A stretch of DNA of 40,736 bases from [Clostridium] aminophilum DSM 10710 (lineage in GTDB: Bacteria; Bacillota; Clostridia; Lachnospirales; Lachnospiraceae): contig NZ_JONJ01000019.1 in assembly GCF_000711825.1 (NCBI RefSeq), positions 1 through 40,736 on the forward strand. The letters are read 5' to 3'. Positions 33,046 through 40,635 of the stretch are shown here, piece after piece (within the stretch, counting starts at the first letter, position 1; every line of letters starts with the position of its first letter). A program made the translations under genes and the position numbers. The notes under the pieces are model-generated. The model saw nothing but the letters and a program-made list of their open reading frames with translations, searched no databases and was not told the DNA's origin.

Positions 33046-33290
33046 GATATCAATTGAGTCAAAAGTTGTGTCAAGAACGGCTTGCTTCATGTAATGGATA
33101 GCGTCTGCAAATCAAGAATCAATCAAGTTTATATTGCAAAATAGAATAGGTCGATGCCGATGAAAAAGAAAAAGTTGTGTCAAACCATGTGTATTTTCTC
33201 ACACAGTTTACTATCCCCCCGCAATTTGTTATAATGTCGGTATACTTTACAGATAATGCATAACGCTAACAATATGAGGAGGATAATCCC
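33046..33290. other. Intergenic region with a 13-bp direct repeat and the asp23 promoter
   Basis: AAAGTTGTGTCAA occurs at 33062-33074 and 33171-33183. An extended -10 TGTTATAAT lies at 33227-33235. GAGGAGG precedes the Asp23 gene. No gene is seen in the gap. Confidence 0.6.
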
Positions 33291-33674
33291 ATGGCTGAAA
33301 AGGCAGAGAATACACATACAATCTATTCGGGCAATTCCATCGGCGAGGTGAAGATCGCGGATGATGTCGTGGCTGTGATTGCCGGTCTTGCGGCGACAGA
33401 GGTCGAGGGCGTTCACTCCATGGCCGGAGATTACACTAAGGAAATGCTGTCTAAACTCGGCATGAAGAACCTCGGAAAGGGCGTAAAAGTTACCGTTGAC
33501 GAGGATCATGTCTACGTCGACATTTCCCTGAATATCAAGTACGGTTACAGCATTCCGAATGTCAGCGTTGCCGTTCAGGACAAGGTGAAAGATTCCATCG
33601 AGAACATGACCGGACTCTCCGTTCTGGAAGTCAATGTTAAGATCGCCGGTGTCAATGTTCCGGCTGAGAAATAA
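33291..33674 (+). CDS. Asp23/Gls24 family envelope stress response protein
   Basis: The 127-aa protein belongs to the Asp23/Gls24 (DUF322) family: GEVKIADDVVAVIAGLAATEVEGV at the N-terminus and VSVAVQDKVKDSIENMTGLSVLEVNV(K)I near the C-terminus. In Firmicutes these small proteins sit at the membrane and are linked to cell-envelope stress. GAGGAGG precedes ATG 33291. The Mn2+ riboswitch and an OadB-like gene follow without a clear terminator in between. Confidence 0.93.
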   Translation: MAEKAENTHTIYSGNSIGEVKIADDVVAVIAGLAATEVEGVHSMAGDYTKEMLSKLGMKNLGKGVKVTVDEDHVYVDISLNIKYGYSIPNVSVAVQDKVKDSIENMTGLSVLEVNVKIAGVNVPAEK

Positions 33675-33721
33675 AACGGAATAGAAAGCAGAACAGTGAT
33701 TCTGCGGATTGAAAAATGAAT

Positions 33722-33806
33722 ACCGTTAAAGGGGAGTAGTTTTCAGCATACAATCAACATACCCTGGGTTTGTCCCATGGTTGTATGCCCTTTGAACACC
33801 AAGGAA
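33722..33806 (+). promoter_or_regulatory. yybP-ykoY (manganese) riboswitch aptamer
   Basis: The family hallmark AAAGGGGAGTAG is at 33728-33739. A helix GCATACAATC (33746-33755)/GGTTGTATGC (33779-33788) follows with TCAACATAC inside it. CCCTTTGAACACC at 33788-33800 pairs back to AAAGG. These are conserved elements of the Mn2+-sensing yybP-ykoY RNA, normally found before Mn2+ exporter genes. A large terminator follows at once. Here the gene it precedes is OadB-like. Confidence 0.82.
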
Positions 33807-33807
33807 C

Positions 33808-33896
33808 AAGACTTTTAACATGTATCCGCTTTTGAGATGACGGGGGAAATGGCCCGTTTCTCAGAATGCCGTACATGTTGGAAGTCTTCTTTTTTT
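33808..33896 (+). terminator. Long riboswitch terminator hairpin
   Basis: AAGACT/AGTCTT, AACATGTA/TACATGTT, TTTTGAGA/TCTCAGAA and GACGGG/CCCGT form a long interrupted stem closed by a run of seven Ts (33890-33896). It is the likely expression platform; Mn2+ binding would favour read-through into the OadB-like gene, as in other members of the family. Confidence 0.82.
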
Positions 33897-34046
33897 CGGA
33901 TCATCCGGCATGGTTTGAATATGACTCGCCGGCTGGAAAACGGTATCGGGCGGTATGTCTGCTCAATTTTGGTTTGAACGGAAAACATAAGCAACATACG
34001 AGGACAGAGTTTATCATTGTGTATGGACGAATCAAGGAGGTAACGC

Positions 34047-35183
34047 ATGTCATATCTTTTGGAAGGCATTCTTGCGGTGACACCGCAGCAGATCGTCATG
34101 TATCTGATCGGAACATTTCTCATCTGGCTTGCCGTGAAAAAACAGTACGAACCGGCTCTCCTTCTCCCGATGGGCTTCGGAGCGATTCTGGTCAATCTTC
34201 CGCTGTCCGGCGTGATCAACCAGAATATGGCCGGTATCGGCGAGACTGCCGGAATTATCGAGTGGCTGTTCGAGACAACCATTGAGGCGTCGGAGGCCTT
34301 GCCTATTCTGCTTTTTATCGGCATCGGGGCAATGATCGATTTCGGACCTCTTCTCACACAGCCGGTGATGTTTCTGTTCGGCGCTGCGGCGCAGTTCGGC
34401 ATTTTTTTCGCCATCAGTCTCGCGACACTTCTCGGTTTTGATTTAAAAGACGCCGCGTCGATCGGCATCATTGGCGCCGCCGACGGCCCGACTTCGATTC
34501 TGGTTTCGCAGATTCTGCATTCGCGCTATATCGGCGCGATCGCAGTGGCGGCGTACTCCTATATGGCGTTGGTGCCGATCATCCAGCCGGCAGCGATCAA
34601 GCTGGTAACCACGCATAAAGAGCGCCAGATCCGTATGACGTATAACCCGCGGGAGATTACGAAACAGACCAAAATCCTCTTTCCGATTCTGACAACGATC
34701 ATCGTGGGCCTGATTGCTCCTGCATCGGTGGCGCTCGTCGGATTCCTGATGTTTGGAAATCTTCTCCGCGAATGCGGTGTGCTGGATAATCTTGCCAAAA
34801 CCGCGCAGAATGAGCTGGCCAATCTCATCACCATCCTGCTCGGCATCACCATTTCCTTCAGTATGCGAGCTGACGAGTTCGTGCGCGTCGATACGCTTCT
34901 CATCATGGCGATCGGATTGATTGCATTTATCTTTGATACCATCGGCGGCGTATTGTTCGCCAAAGTTCTGAATCTGTTTCTTCGCACTAAGATCAACCCG
35001 ATGATCGGCGCAGCCGGCATCAGCGCATTTCCGATGTCTTCCCGCGTGGTGCAGAAACTTGCGACAGCCGAGTCCAACGGTAACATTATTCTGATGCAGG
35101 CAGTCGGGGTCAATGTCTCCGGCCAGATCGCGTCCGTGATCGCGGGCGGACTGGTCATCAAGCTGGTCGGACAATACCTGTGA
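34047..35183 (+). CDS. oadB: OadB-like sodium-translocating decarboxylase beta-subunit homologue (orphan, riboswitch-linked)
   Basis: The 378-aa integral membrane protein belongs to the OadB/GcdB/MmdB family, which couples decarboxylation to Na+ export. About 10 helices are visible, and the key motif GAADGPTSI (D146) is kept, as is the second half-site GAAGISAFPMSSR. AAGGAGG precedes ATG 34047. No decarboxylase alpha subunit or biotin carrier gene is nearby. Upstream is a Mn2+ riboswitch with terminator and no other clear promoter. It may be part of a split decarboxylase or may work alone as a cation exporter; the second idea is inferred from the riboswitch. Confidence 0.88.
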   Translation: MSYLLEGILAVTPQQIVMYLIGTFLIWLAVKKQYEPALLLPMGFGAILVNLPLSGVINQNMAGIGETAGIIEWLFETTIEASEALPILLFIGIGAMIDFGPLLTQPVMFLFGAAAQFGIFFAISLATLLGFDLKDAASIGIIGAADGPTSILVSQILHSRYIGAIAVAAYSYMALVPIIQPAAIKLVTTHKERQIRMTYNPREITKQTKILFPILTTIIVGLIAPASVALVGFLMFGNLLRECGVLDNLAKTAQNELANLITILLGITISFSMRADEFVRVDTLLIMAIGLIAFIFDTIGGVLFAKVLNLFLRTKINPMIGAAGISAFPMSSRVVQKLATAESNGNIILMQAVGVNVSGQIASVIAGGLVIKLVGQYL

Positions 35184-35361
35184 GAATTGGTGAGTATTGG
35201 TGAGTATCTGTGCTGATGAAAATGCCATAGTCAGACAGAAATGGCATCGGATAGTCCGGATATCGATCGTGGGACGATACAGCATTTTCGGATTGAGAAT
35301 GAAGCGGAAATGACAGTTTAACATCGGTATCGGATGCAAAGGAGAGAAAGGAAGACGTGAT

Positions 35362-35496
35362 ATGAACTCAAGTGTGATGCAGAATTTCCTTATATCCCTG
35401 CAGATCATGGGGCAGGGGATGGTCGGAATCTTTCTGGTGGTCATTCTCATTGCTCTGGCGGTGTATCTGCTCGGGAAGTACGGGAGAAAAGGATAA
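35362..35496 (+). CDS. 44-residue single-helix protein, OadG-like
   Basis: A 44-codon frame starts at ATG 35362 with GAAAGGAAG upstream. It encodes a short polar start, then one transmembrane helix (MVGIFLVVILIALAVYLLG) and a basic end (KYGRKG). OadG gamma subunits are small one-helix proteins with this layout, and the gene lies 178 bp after the OadB homologue on the same strand. Sequence is too short for firm family assignment. The gap between them shows no terminator. Confidence 0.68.
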   Translation: MNSSVMQNFLISLQIMGQGMVGIFLVVILIALAVYLLGKYGRKG

Positions 35497-35542
35497 GTAT
35501 GTATTCATTTTACACAGCGGCAAAACTGTGACACAATTCATC

Positions 35543-35571
35543 TTGTATCCCTATCCGCATCTGCTTATAAT
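35543..35571 (+). promoter_or_regulatory. Promoter of the M14 carboxypeptidase gene
   Basis: TTGTAT (35543-35548) and TATAAT (35566-35571) are separated by 17 bp. The ~90-nt leader carries a small hairpin AATAGTT/AACTATT. Confidence 0.83.
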
Positions 35572-35669
35572 AGACATCGTTCGTCGAAATAGTTATGAAA
35601 AATGCAACTATTCCGGCGGAACATAGAGTATTATGTGTTTGGCAATAATTGGGTGGGAAACAAAGAAAT

Positions 35670-37124
35670 ATGAAACAAAAATTCACAAGTGTAAGAAAAT
35701 ACAAAACGACTGCAGAACGAACCGCTTTCAGACGAAGGAGCATGAAATCCGCAACGGTGATCACACTGACCGCGGCATTGCTGACGCTTTCACCGTCAAT
35801 GCTTCCGATGGCATCCGGAATGTTAGCGGCAACAGGCGGAACCGCTGCGGAATGGATTGAAATTGCTGAGGCAGCAGGTGCCTTAAAAAGCGTAATTACC
35901 GGTGAAATCACGGCATATGCCGGCCCGGCATCGGAGATCACTGGGGCAGACGGATCGTCCAACACAGATCCGGCGGGTGCGGCGGCAAACGGATCATCCG
36001 GCACATCGGGCGGCGGTTCCGCGTCCGGCCCGGCGGGGACCGGGACATCCGGCGGCGGAGCGGTGACCGGCCCGGCAGGCTCAGGAAGTTCTTCGCAGAC
36101 CGGGGGAACAGGAGCTTCAGGCGGTTCCGGCACACAGACTATGCAGAATGACAATTACTATAATGCCGGCTATAGTGACAGCATCGTAAATCCGGTCGAC
36201 CGGTATTCCTACGATCAGATGTCAGCCGACATGAATGCCCTCAAGGCAAAATATCCGAATCTTGTGACGGTGTCATCCATCGGCACAACCGCGGATGGCC
36301 GTCAGATCTATGACATTGCGATCGGTAATACGGGCGCTCGAAAGAAAATCCTGTTTCAGGGCGCAATGCACGCCAGAGAATACATCGTTGTTCCGATCTT
36401 GATGCGGCAGGCGGAGAATCTTCTGCAGGGGGCGGCAAATGGCGGAACACTGAACGGAACTCCGGTCAGCAGTCTCCTTCAGAATATGTGTATTCATTTT
36501 ATTCCGATGACCAATCCGGATGGTGTCAGCCTGAGTCAGTTCGGTCTCGGCGGCATCGGACATGAAGAACTCCGGAACGGAATCCAGCAGATGTATGCGC
36601 AGGATCTCGCAGAGGGAGTAACGCAGGTTTCCTTTGAAGAATATCTGAGACGCTGGAAGTCCAACGCGCGCGGCGTGGATCTGAACCGCAACTTTGATGC
36701 CGGTTGGGCAGAGAAAAAGACGGTGGAACATCCATCGAATCAGGGATATAAGGGAATGGCTCCGCTGTCGGAGACAGAGAGCAAGGCTCTGGCGGATTTC
36801 ATTGATCGCGAAGGATTCCGCGCCGTGATCAACTATCACGCGATGGGAGACGTGATTTACTGGGATACGGAGAATAACAGGGAAGCCGCGGTTTCACTGG
36901 AATTTGCTAATCTCGTTCACAATGCGAACGGATATGCGATCCAGTCCTGCGACGGCGTGGCCGGACTCAAGGACTGGCTTCAGCGGAGAGCAAACTCCAT
37001 TCCGGGAATTACAATTGAGGTTGGCCGGAGCAATGCACCGGTGAATTTCGGCGAATTCTCGACTCTCTGGGAGCAGAATAAGATGGTTCCGGGATTGATT
37101 GCGCAGAGCGTGATGAGCCGGTAA
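35670..37124 (+). CDS. Secreted zinc carboxypeptidase, M14 family
   Basis: The 484-aa protein has a long basic n-region and hydrophobic segment (about residues 27-52, signal peptide or anchor). A Gly/Ser/Ala/Pro linker with repeated GTSGGG and GPAG follows (about 95-155), then an M14 domain. Zinc ligands are H234, E237 (HAREY) and H390 (NYHAMG); NPDG, LNRNF (N339, R340) and catalytic E450 (ITIEVGR) are present. It probably trims peptides or peptidoglycan stem peptides outside the cell. ATG 35670 has only a weak GGTGGG; ATG 35742 is too close to its AAGGAG. Confidence 0.9.
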   Translation: MKQKFTSVRKYKTTAERTAFRRRSMKSATVITLTAALLTLSPSMLPMASGMLAATGGTAAEWIEIAEAAGALKSVITGEITAYAGPASEITGADGSSNTDPAGAAANGSSGTSGGGSASGPAGTGTSGGGAVTGPAGSGSSSQTGGTGASGGSGTQTMQNDNYYNAGYSDSIVNPVDRYSYDQMSADMNALKAKYPNLVTVSSIGTTADGRQIYDIAIGNTGARKKILFQGAMHAREYIVVPILMRQAENLLQGAANGGTLNGTPVSSLLQNMCIHFIPMTNPDGVSLSQFGLGGIGHEELRNGIQQMYAQDLAEGVTQVSFEEYLRRWKSNARGVDLNRNFDAGWAEKKTVEHPSNQGYKGMAPLSETESKALADFIDREGFRAVINYHAMGDVIYWDTENNREAAVSLEFANLVHNANGYAIQSCDGVAGLKDWLQRRANSIPGITIEVGRSNAPVNFGEFSTLWEQNKMVPGLIAQSVMSR

Positions 37125-37156
37125 GTGTAAATCAAAAAGGCAAGGTATAGCAAAGC

Positions 37157-37202
37157 AAAACTCATATCAGCAGTGTTGGATCTCTGTTGATATGAGTTTT
37201 TT
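37157..37202 (+). terminator. Intrinsic terminator after the carboxypeptidase gene
   Basis: AAAACTCATATCA (37157-37169) pairs perfectly with TGATATGAGTTTT (37188-37200) and runs into a T-tract. Confidence 0.93.
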
Positions 37203-37254
37203 GTCAGTTATCAGCACCTCAATTATCAGTTTTTGTTTATTGTTTTACACAGTA

Positions 37255-37283
37255 TTGACGATGTGATTACAACAAGATATGAT
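37255..37283 (+). promoter_or_regulatory. Promoter of the RelB/DinJ-type gene
   Basis: TTGACG (37255-37260) and TATGAT (37278-37283) are 17 bp apart, 26 bp before the start codon. Confidence 0.83.
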
Positions 37284-37308
37284 GGAACTATAGAAAGGAG
37301 CTATGATA

Positions 37309-37590
37309 ATGGCTACAACGAATATCAATGTTCGCGTCGATACGGAACTTAAACAAAATGCAGAGAGTTTGTTCAATGATCTTGGGTTGAATATGTCTGT
37401 CGCAATCACAATGTTTCTGAAGAGTGCCGTATCTCATAATGGAATCCCTTTTGAAGTTAAGCGCCAGGTCCCGAATGCAGAGACGGCAGCCGCTCTGGCT
37501 GAGTATGAGGAAATGAAGAAAGATAAGTCTTCTTATAAGAGATATCGTTCATTTGACGATATGTTTGATGAGGTTACCGCTGATGCTTGA
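37309..37590 (+). CDS. RelB/DinJ-family antitoxin
   Basis: The 93-aa protein has a ribbon-helix-helix start (NINVRVDTELKQNAESLFNDLGLNMSVAITMFLKSAV) and IPFEVKR, which is the RelB/DinJ signature, then an acidic C-terminus ending FDDMFDEVTADA. ATG 37309 has AAAGGAG at eight bases; ATG 37303 is too close. The toxin that follows is broken, so this antitoxin appears to be an orphan. Confidence 0.9.
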   Translation: MATTNINVRVDTELKQNAESLFNDLGLNMSVAITMFLKSAVSHNGIPFEVKRQVPNAETAAALAEYEEMKKDKSSYKRYRSFDDMFDEVTADA

Positions 37591-37747
37591 TATCGTTCCG
37601 TCCAATCGGTTTAAGAAGGATTTAATTGATGTAGTAAATCTGCCAAAGTCCGTGCTGGCACGAGACATTGGCAGGTTTATTGCTATAATGGGCGGAATCT
37701 GTGAAATGTGTTTCGGCCCGGTGGATGACCGGTATGATATATCATGA
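37583..37747 (+). pseudogene. YafQ-type toxin remnant
   Basis: ATG 37583 overlaps the antitoxin end as in intact dinJ-yafQ loci, and MLDIVPSNRFKKDL matches the YafQ N-terminus. The next residues do not match, and the frame stops after 54 codons instead of ~90. The catalytic C-terminal half (normally with conserved His residues) is absent. The end sequence includes an unrelated stretch, so a deletion or frameshift is likely. Confidence 0.75.
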
Positions 37748-37762
37748 TCCGACCGGCAGCAA

Positions 37763-38314
37763 TTACCCTTCCATCGCCGCGATCCCCGCGGTCTTCAGAA
37801 ACTTCCTGATCGACTCGTCCCACTCTCTCTCGACACTCTTATCCAGCGTAAACTGGCCATAAGACACCGCCGTGACACAGGTGAGGGCTTTCTCGGCGTA
37901 TCGGATATTCAGATATAATCCGGAGACGGTTCCCTCTGCCAGATTCGGTGCAGTGCTCCGAACGAATTTTTCTGTCCCTGCAGCCGGGAGTTTCAGGACA
38001 ACCGAAAAACTCTCCGGGAGTTGTTTCCCTTTGATGATCTGAAAACAATGCGGCCGCAGCAACTTCCAGGTCGCGTAGCGGTCAGCCGGAACCGGAGACG
38101 AGTTTCCGGCAGCGGAAGCCGGAGAGCTGTTATCCGCGGAAACTGCCGAAGAATCAGAGGCCTCTTCTAAAAATCCTCTCCTCAGCTCCCCGTCAATTGC
38201 AAACGAGCAGAACGTCGAAAATGCTGCCTCCTTCACCAGAAAACGGTCAAAAGTCTCCCCGGTAAACAGCTGCTTCGTAAATTCCTTTAAGTCTTCAATC
38301 TTTAATGCAATCAT
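37763..38314 (-). CDS. DUF5721-type protein of unknown function
   Basis: The 183-aa protein matches what I remember of the Lachnospiraceae family DUF5721: start MIALKIEDLKEFTKQLF, middle WKLLRPHCFQIIKGKQLPESFSVVLKL, and GLYLNIRY...LTCVTAVSYG...FTLDK near the end. It is soluble and has no known function. A Ser/Ala/Pro insert (about residues 53-78) with two NSSP units looks repeat-derived. Its start overlaps the end of the upstream LicC-LicA-like gene by 20 bp on the same strand, so they form an operon. Confidence 0.75.
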   Translation of the reverse strand: MIALKIEDLKEFTKQLFTGETFDRFLVKEAAFSTFCSFAIDGELRRGFLEEASDSSAVSADNSSPASAAGNSSPVPADRYATWKLLRPHCFQIIKGKQLPESFSVVLKLPAAGTEKFVRSTAPNLAEGTVSGLYLNIRYAEKALTCVTAVSYGQFTLDKSVEREWDESIRKFLKTAGIAAMEG

Positions 38315-40205
38315 CTAAATGCTCCCTGACAATAATCTGATAGTAGCGTCTGGCAAAACCGTACATTCGCAGAGTGCTGTCGCCGGCATCAATGCCGCGC
38401 ATTCCGCCGGATACCGCCCTCAGAACTCCGAGAAAACCGCTGAGTGCGGCGAGACCGAAGGTTACATACTGTTCCTCTGCGTCCGGCTTCCTTCCGAGAT
38501 AGATCTCCAGAATTCGCAGCGTCTTCCACTCATCGTAATCGTTGTTCAAAGAAAACATTGCCAGATCCATAAGCGGATCCTGCATTCCGGCATTTTTCCA
38601 ATCCACAAGCCGGACGTTGTCGCCGGAAAGGAGAATAAAACGATCTGCCGACGGGTTGTTGTGGCAAAGAACCAGCGGACGTTTCAGCGAAGCAAGGTCG
38701 TTCTGGATTTTTCGCATATTCTCCCGCATTTCTGCGTAATCTGCGAAGAGAAAGCCGGCCATGTCTCCGCAGAACTGTTCCCGCGCGGAAATCTGTGAGT
38801 CAAGATCATACGGACTGTCGATGACAAGCGCGGCGTCATGAAGCATCCTCAAAAGACTGAGACATTTTACAGTGGTCGGAGATGCCGGATCTGAAAGATT
38901 AACAGGCAGAGTATTGACATAATACCGTGAGATCTTATAACCTGTCTCGATATCAAACGAGATGATCTTTTCGGATAAGTGCAGCGGCCGAACTGCGTTG
39001 TATGCGGCGTATTCGCCTGCATAAGGGTTAAGCGCACGCCGTTGAAACGGATTCTGGGATGCGGCGCTTGTCAGTGAAGAATGGTGTATGGAACGGATCG
39101 GAATCCGACACACAAGCTGTTTTCCACCGGCGTCGCAAAGATAAACCCGGCTTTCCGTTTCTTCACTGAGCGTTCCGAGAACCGAAACCGAGGCTTCCGG
39201 AAGTTCACATGCCTGCGCTACTGCGCGGACTGCGGTTCTTGAAGAGATCTTCTCCCGTTCGGATCCAAAGGTATGTAATTCTGAAGGCGAATGAAAACGA
39301 TAAATCTGACCGTCCTCAATCCGTTCGGCATAGAGTTCCTGATCGTCGGTGCGGCTCAGAATGACCGATTCCCAATCGGTGGCATTATTTTTCGGCATCA
39401 AAAAAGCCTGTTCCGCCTTTGCAGCCCATAACTTGCTTGTGGCCGGGTCCGGACAGGCCGGGCCGAAAAAGACCAAGGTATTTTCACCGCCGTAAACCGT
39501 TTCCTCCACCCGGTTTCTTTTATTTAAGGAAAGGCACCATTCCCTGACCGGACCCTTCTTATATACAGAACTCACTTTCGCACCGCACTCATAGGTATGA
39601 AAGAGATTGGTGCGGAGCCAAATGTTGCCGTTCAGCAGATAAACCCGTTTTCCGCGGATGTGATCTTTCGCGCTGCAGAAAGAAGAAAGCGTTCCGGGCG
39701 TGATGAAGCCGGGATTATAGAGAAGCCGGACTTGAAATTGGTCCGTGAGGTATTCAAACATTTCCTTCATGTATCCGATGACAACCGTGATATCCCGGAT
39801 TCCGGCCTCTTTTAGCTGACGGATCAGCCGCTCGATCAGCACCTCCCCGTTAAGGCTCCGCAGCGGAAGCGGCATAAGCGCTGACGCCGGAAATGTGATC
39901 TGCTGGTCGCGGCATTCGAATCCGTATAAAAAGATCGAATGGAGATCGCCGAGCGGGCGGTCCGCAAAGATTACGGCGCCGTCGACACGATAGTTTTCCA
40001 GATATGCGATTCCACTCTCGGTGATCCGGTGTGTCATCTTGCGCAGCGAAGTTCCCGGGACTTCCGCGAGGAATCCCTTTGCCGTACAATCTGCCACAAG
40101 TGCATTGGCGGTTCCTAGGGATACGCCGAGAAGATCGGCCAATGCACGCTGTGAGAGCGCATCATGTTCATAATAGCTGCGTATGACCATTCCGATCCGA
40201 TCCAT
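38295..40205 (-). CDS. Winged-helix, LicC-like, LicA-like fusion, predicted pseudoenzyme
   Basis: The 636-aa protein has the same order as the fusion at 19488: winged helix (SQRALADLLGVSLGTANALV), nucleotidyltransferase-like domain (ALMPLPLRSLNGEVLIERLIRQLKEAGIRDI) and choline-kinase-like domain. Both active sites look broken. The GxGTR loop is replaced by FADRPLGDLHS, and the kinase motif reads LCHNNPSADR, where the catalytic Asp is Asn517 and the Asn is Arg522; DWE is DWK (535-537). It may sense choline metabolites and control genes. ATG 40205 has GGAGG; ATG 40226 does not. Confidence 0.85.
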   Translation of the reverse strand: MDRIGMVIRSYYEHDALSQRALADLLGVSLGTANALVADCTAKGFLAEVPGTSLRKMTHRITESGIAYLENYRVDGAVIFADRPLGDLHSIFLYGFECRDQQITFPASALMPLPLRSLNGEVLIERLIRQLKEAGIRDITVVIGYMKEMFEYLTDQFQVRLLYNPGFITPGTLSSFCSAKDHIRGKRVYLLNGNIWLRTNLFHTYECGAKVSSVYKKGPVREWCLSLNKRNRVEETVYGGENTLVFFGPACPDPATSKLWAAKAEQAFLMPKNNATDWESVILSRTDDQELYAERIEDGQIYRFHSPSELHTFGSEREKISSRTAVRAVAQACELPEASVSVLGTLSEETESRVYLCDAGGKQLVCRIPIRSIHHSSLTSAASQNPFQRRALNPYAGEYAAYNAVRPLHLSEKIISFDIETGYKISRYYVNTLPVNLSDPASPTTVKCLSLLRMLHDAALVIDSPYDLDSQISAREQFCGDMAGFLFADYAEMRENMRKIQNDLASLKRPLVLCHNNPSADRFILLSGDNVRLVDWKNAGMQDPLMDLAMFSLNNDYDEWKTLRILEIYLGRKPDAEEQYVTFGLAALSGFLGVLRAVSGGMRGIDAGDSTLRMYGFARRYYQIIVREHLDDCIKD

Positions 40206-40635
40206 AAAACCTCCGTAAGAATACATTCCATATGTTGTTCAATAAAGGGTTTAAATATAATTCATATGAACATTTTATAACGGGAATTCGGGAAAAACAA
40301 TGGAAACCGCATGAAAAAAGGGAATTGACCCTTTTATAACGCAGATATTGCAGGAAATATTGCATTCAAACCTTACGAAAACAAGTCTCAAATTGTAACG
40401 TTTCCGTAAGAAATCAATTAGAAAGTGTTTATAGCAATCCAAAAAGCAGTATATTATAATGTGAACTGTAATCGGAGAACCGGGAACATAAAAGGATTCC
40501 ACGGAAATGATTAAGAAAGTTTTAATCCTGACTTGATTATTTCTGAAGAAGGCTGTATAATGTGCCGGTAATGCGATCAGGAATTTCGAGAAAAAGCATT
40601 TACAAAAACACAAAGGAAAAAGGAGTGTGCATTAA
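40206..40635. other. 430-bp AT-rich divergent intergenic region
   Basis: It lies between the pseudoenzyme gene (minus) and the second choline-binding protein gene (plus). It holds a small GGGAATTGACCC-type inverted repeat near 40320, an isolated TATAAT at 40455 and the promoter at 40533-40561. No gene is seen. Confidence 0.55.
40533..40561 (+). promoter_or_regulatory. Promoter of the second choline-binding protein gene
   Basis: TTGATT (40533-40538) and TATAAT (40556-40561) are 17 bp apart, giving a leader of about 70 nt. Confidence 0.82.

Noticed and set aside
33675-33721. Terminator directly after the asp23-family gene
   Set aside because: GCAGAA/TTCTGC forms a small stem near 33690, but no T-run follows; read-through into the riboswitch is likely.
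34047-35496. Complete oxaloacetate or methylmalonyl-CoA decarboxylase operon
   Set aside because: Only a beta-like subunit and a 44-aa one-helix protein are present; alpha and biotin carrier genes are absent.
40441-40475. Second promoter for the choline-binding protein gene at TATAAT 40455
   Set aside because: No acceptable -35 hexamer is found at 16-18 bp upstream; the pair at 40533/40556 is much better.
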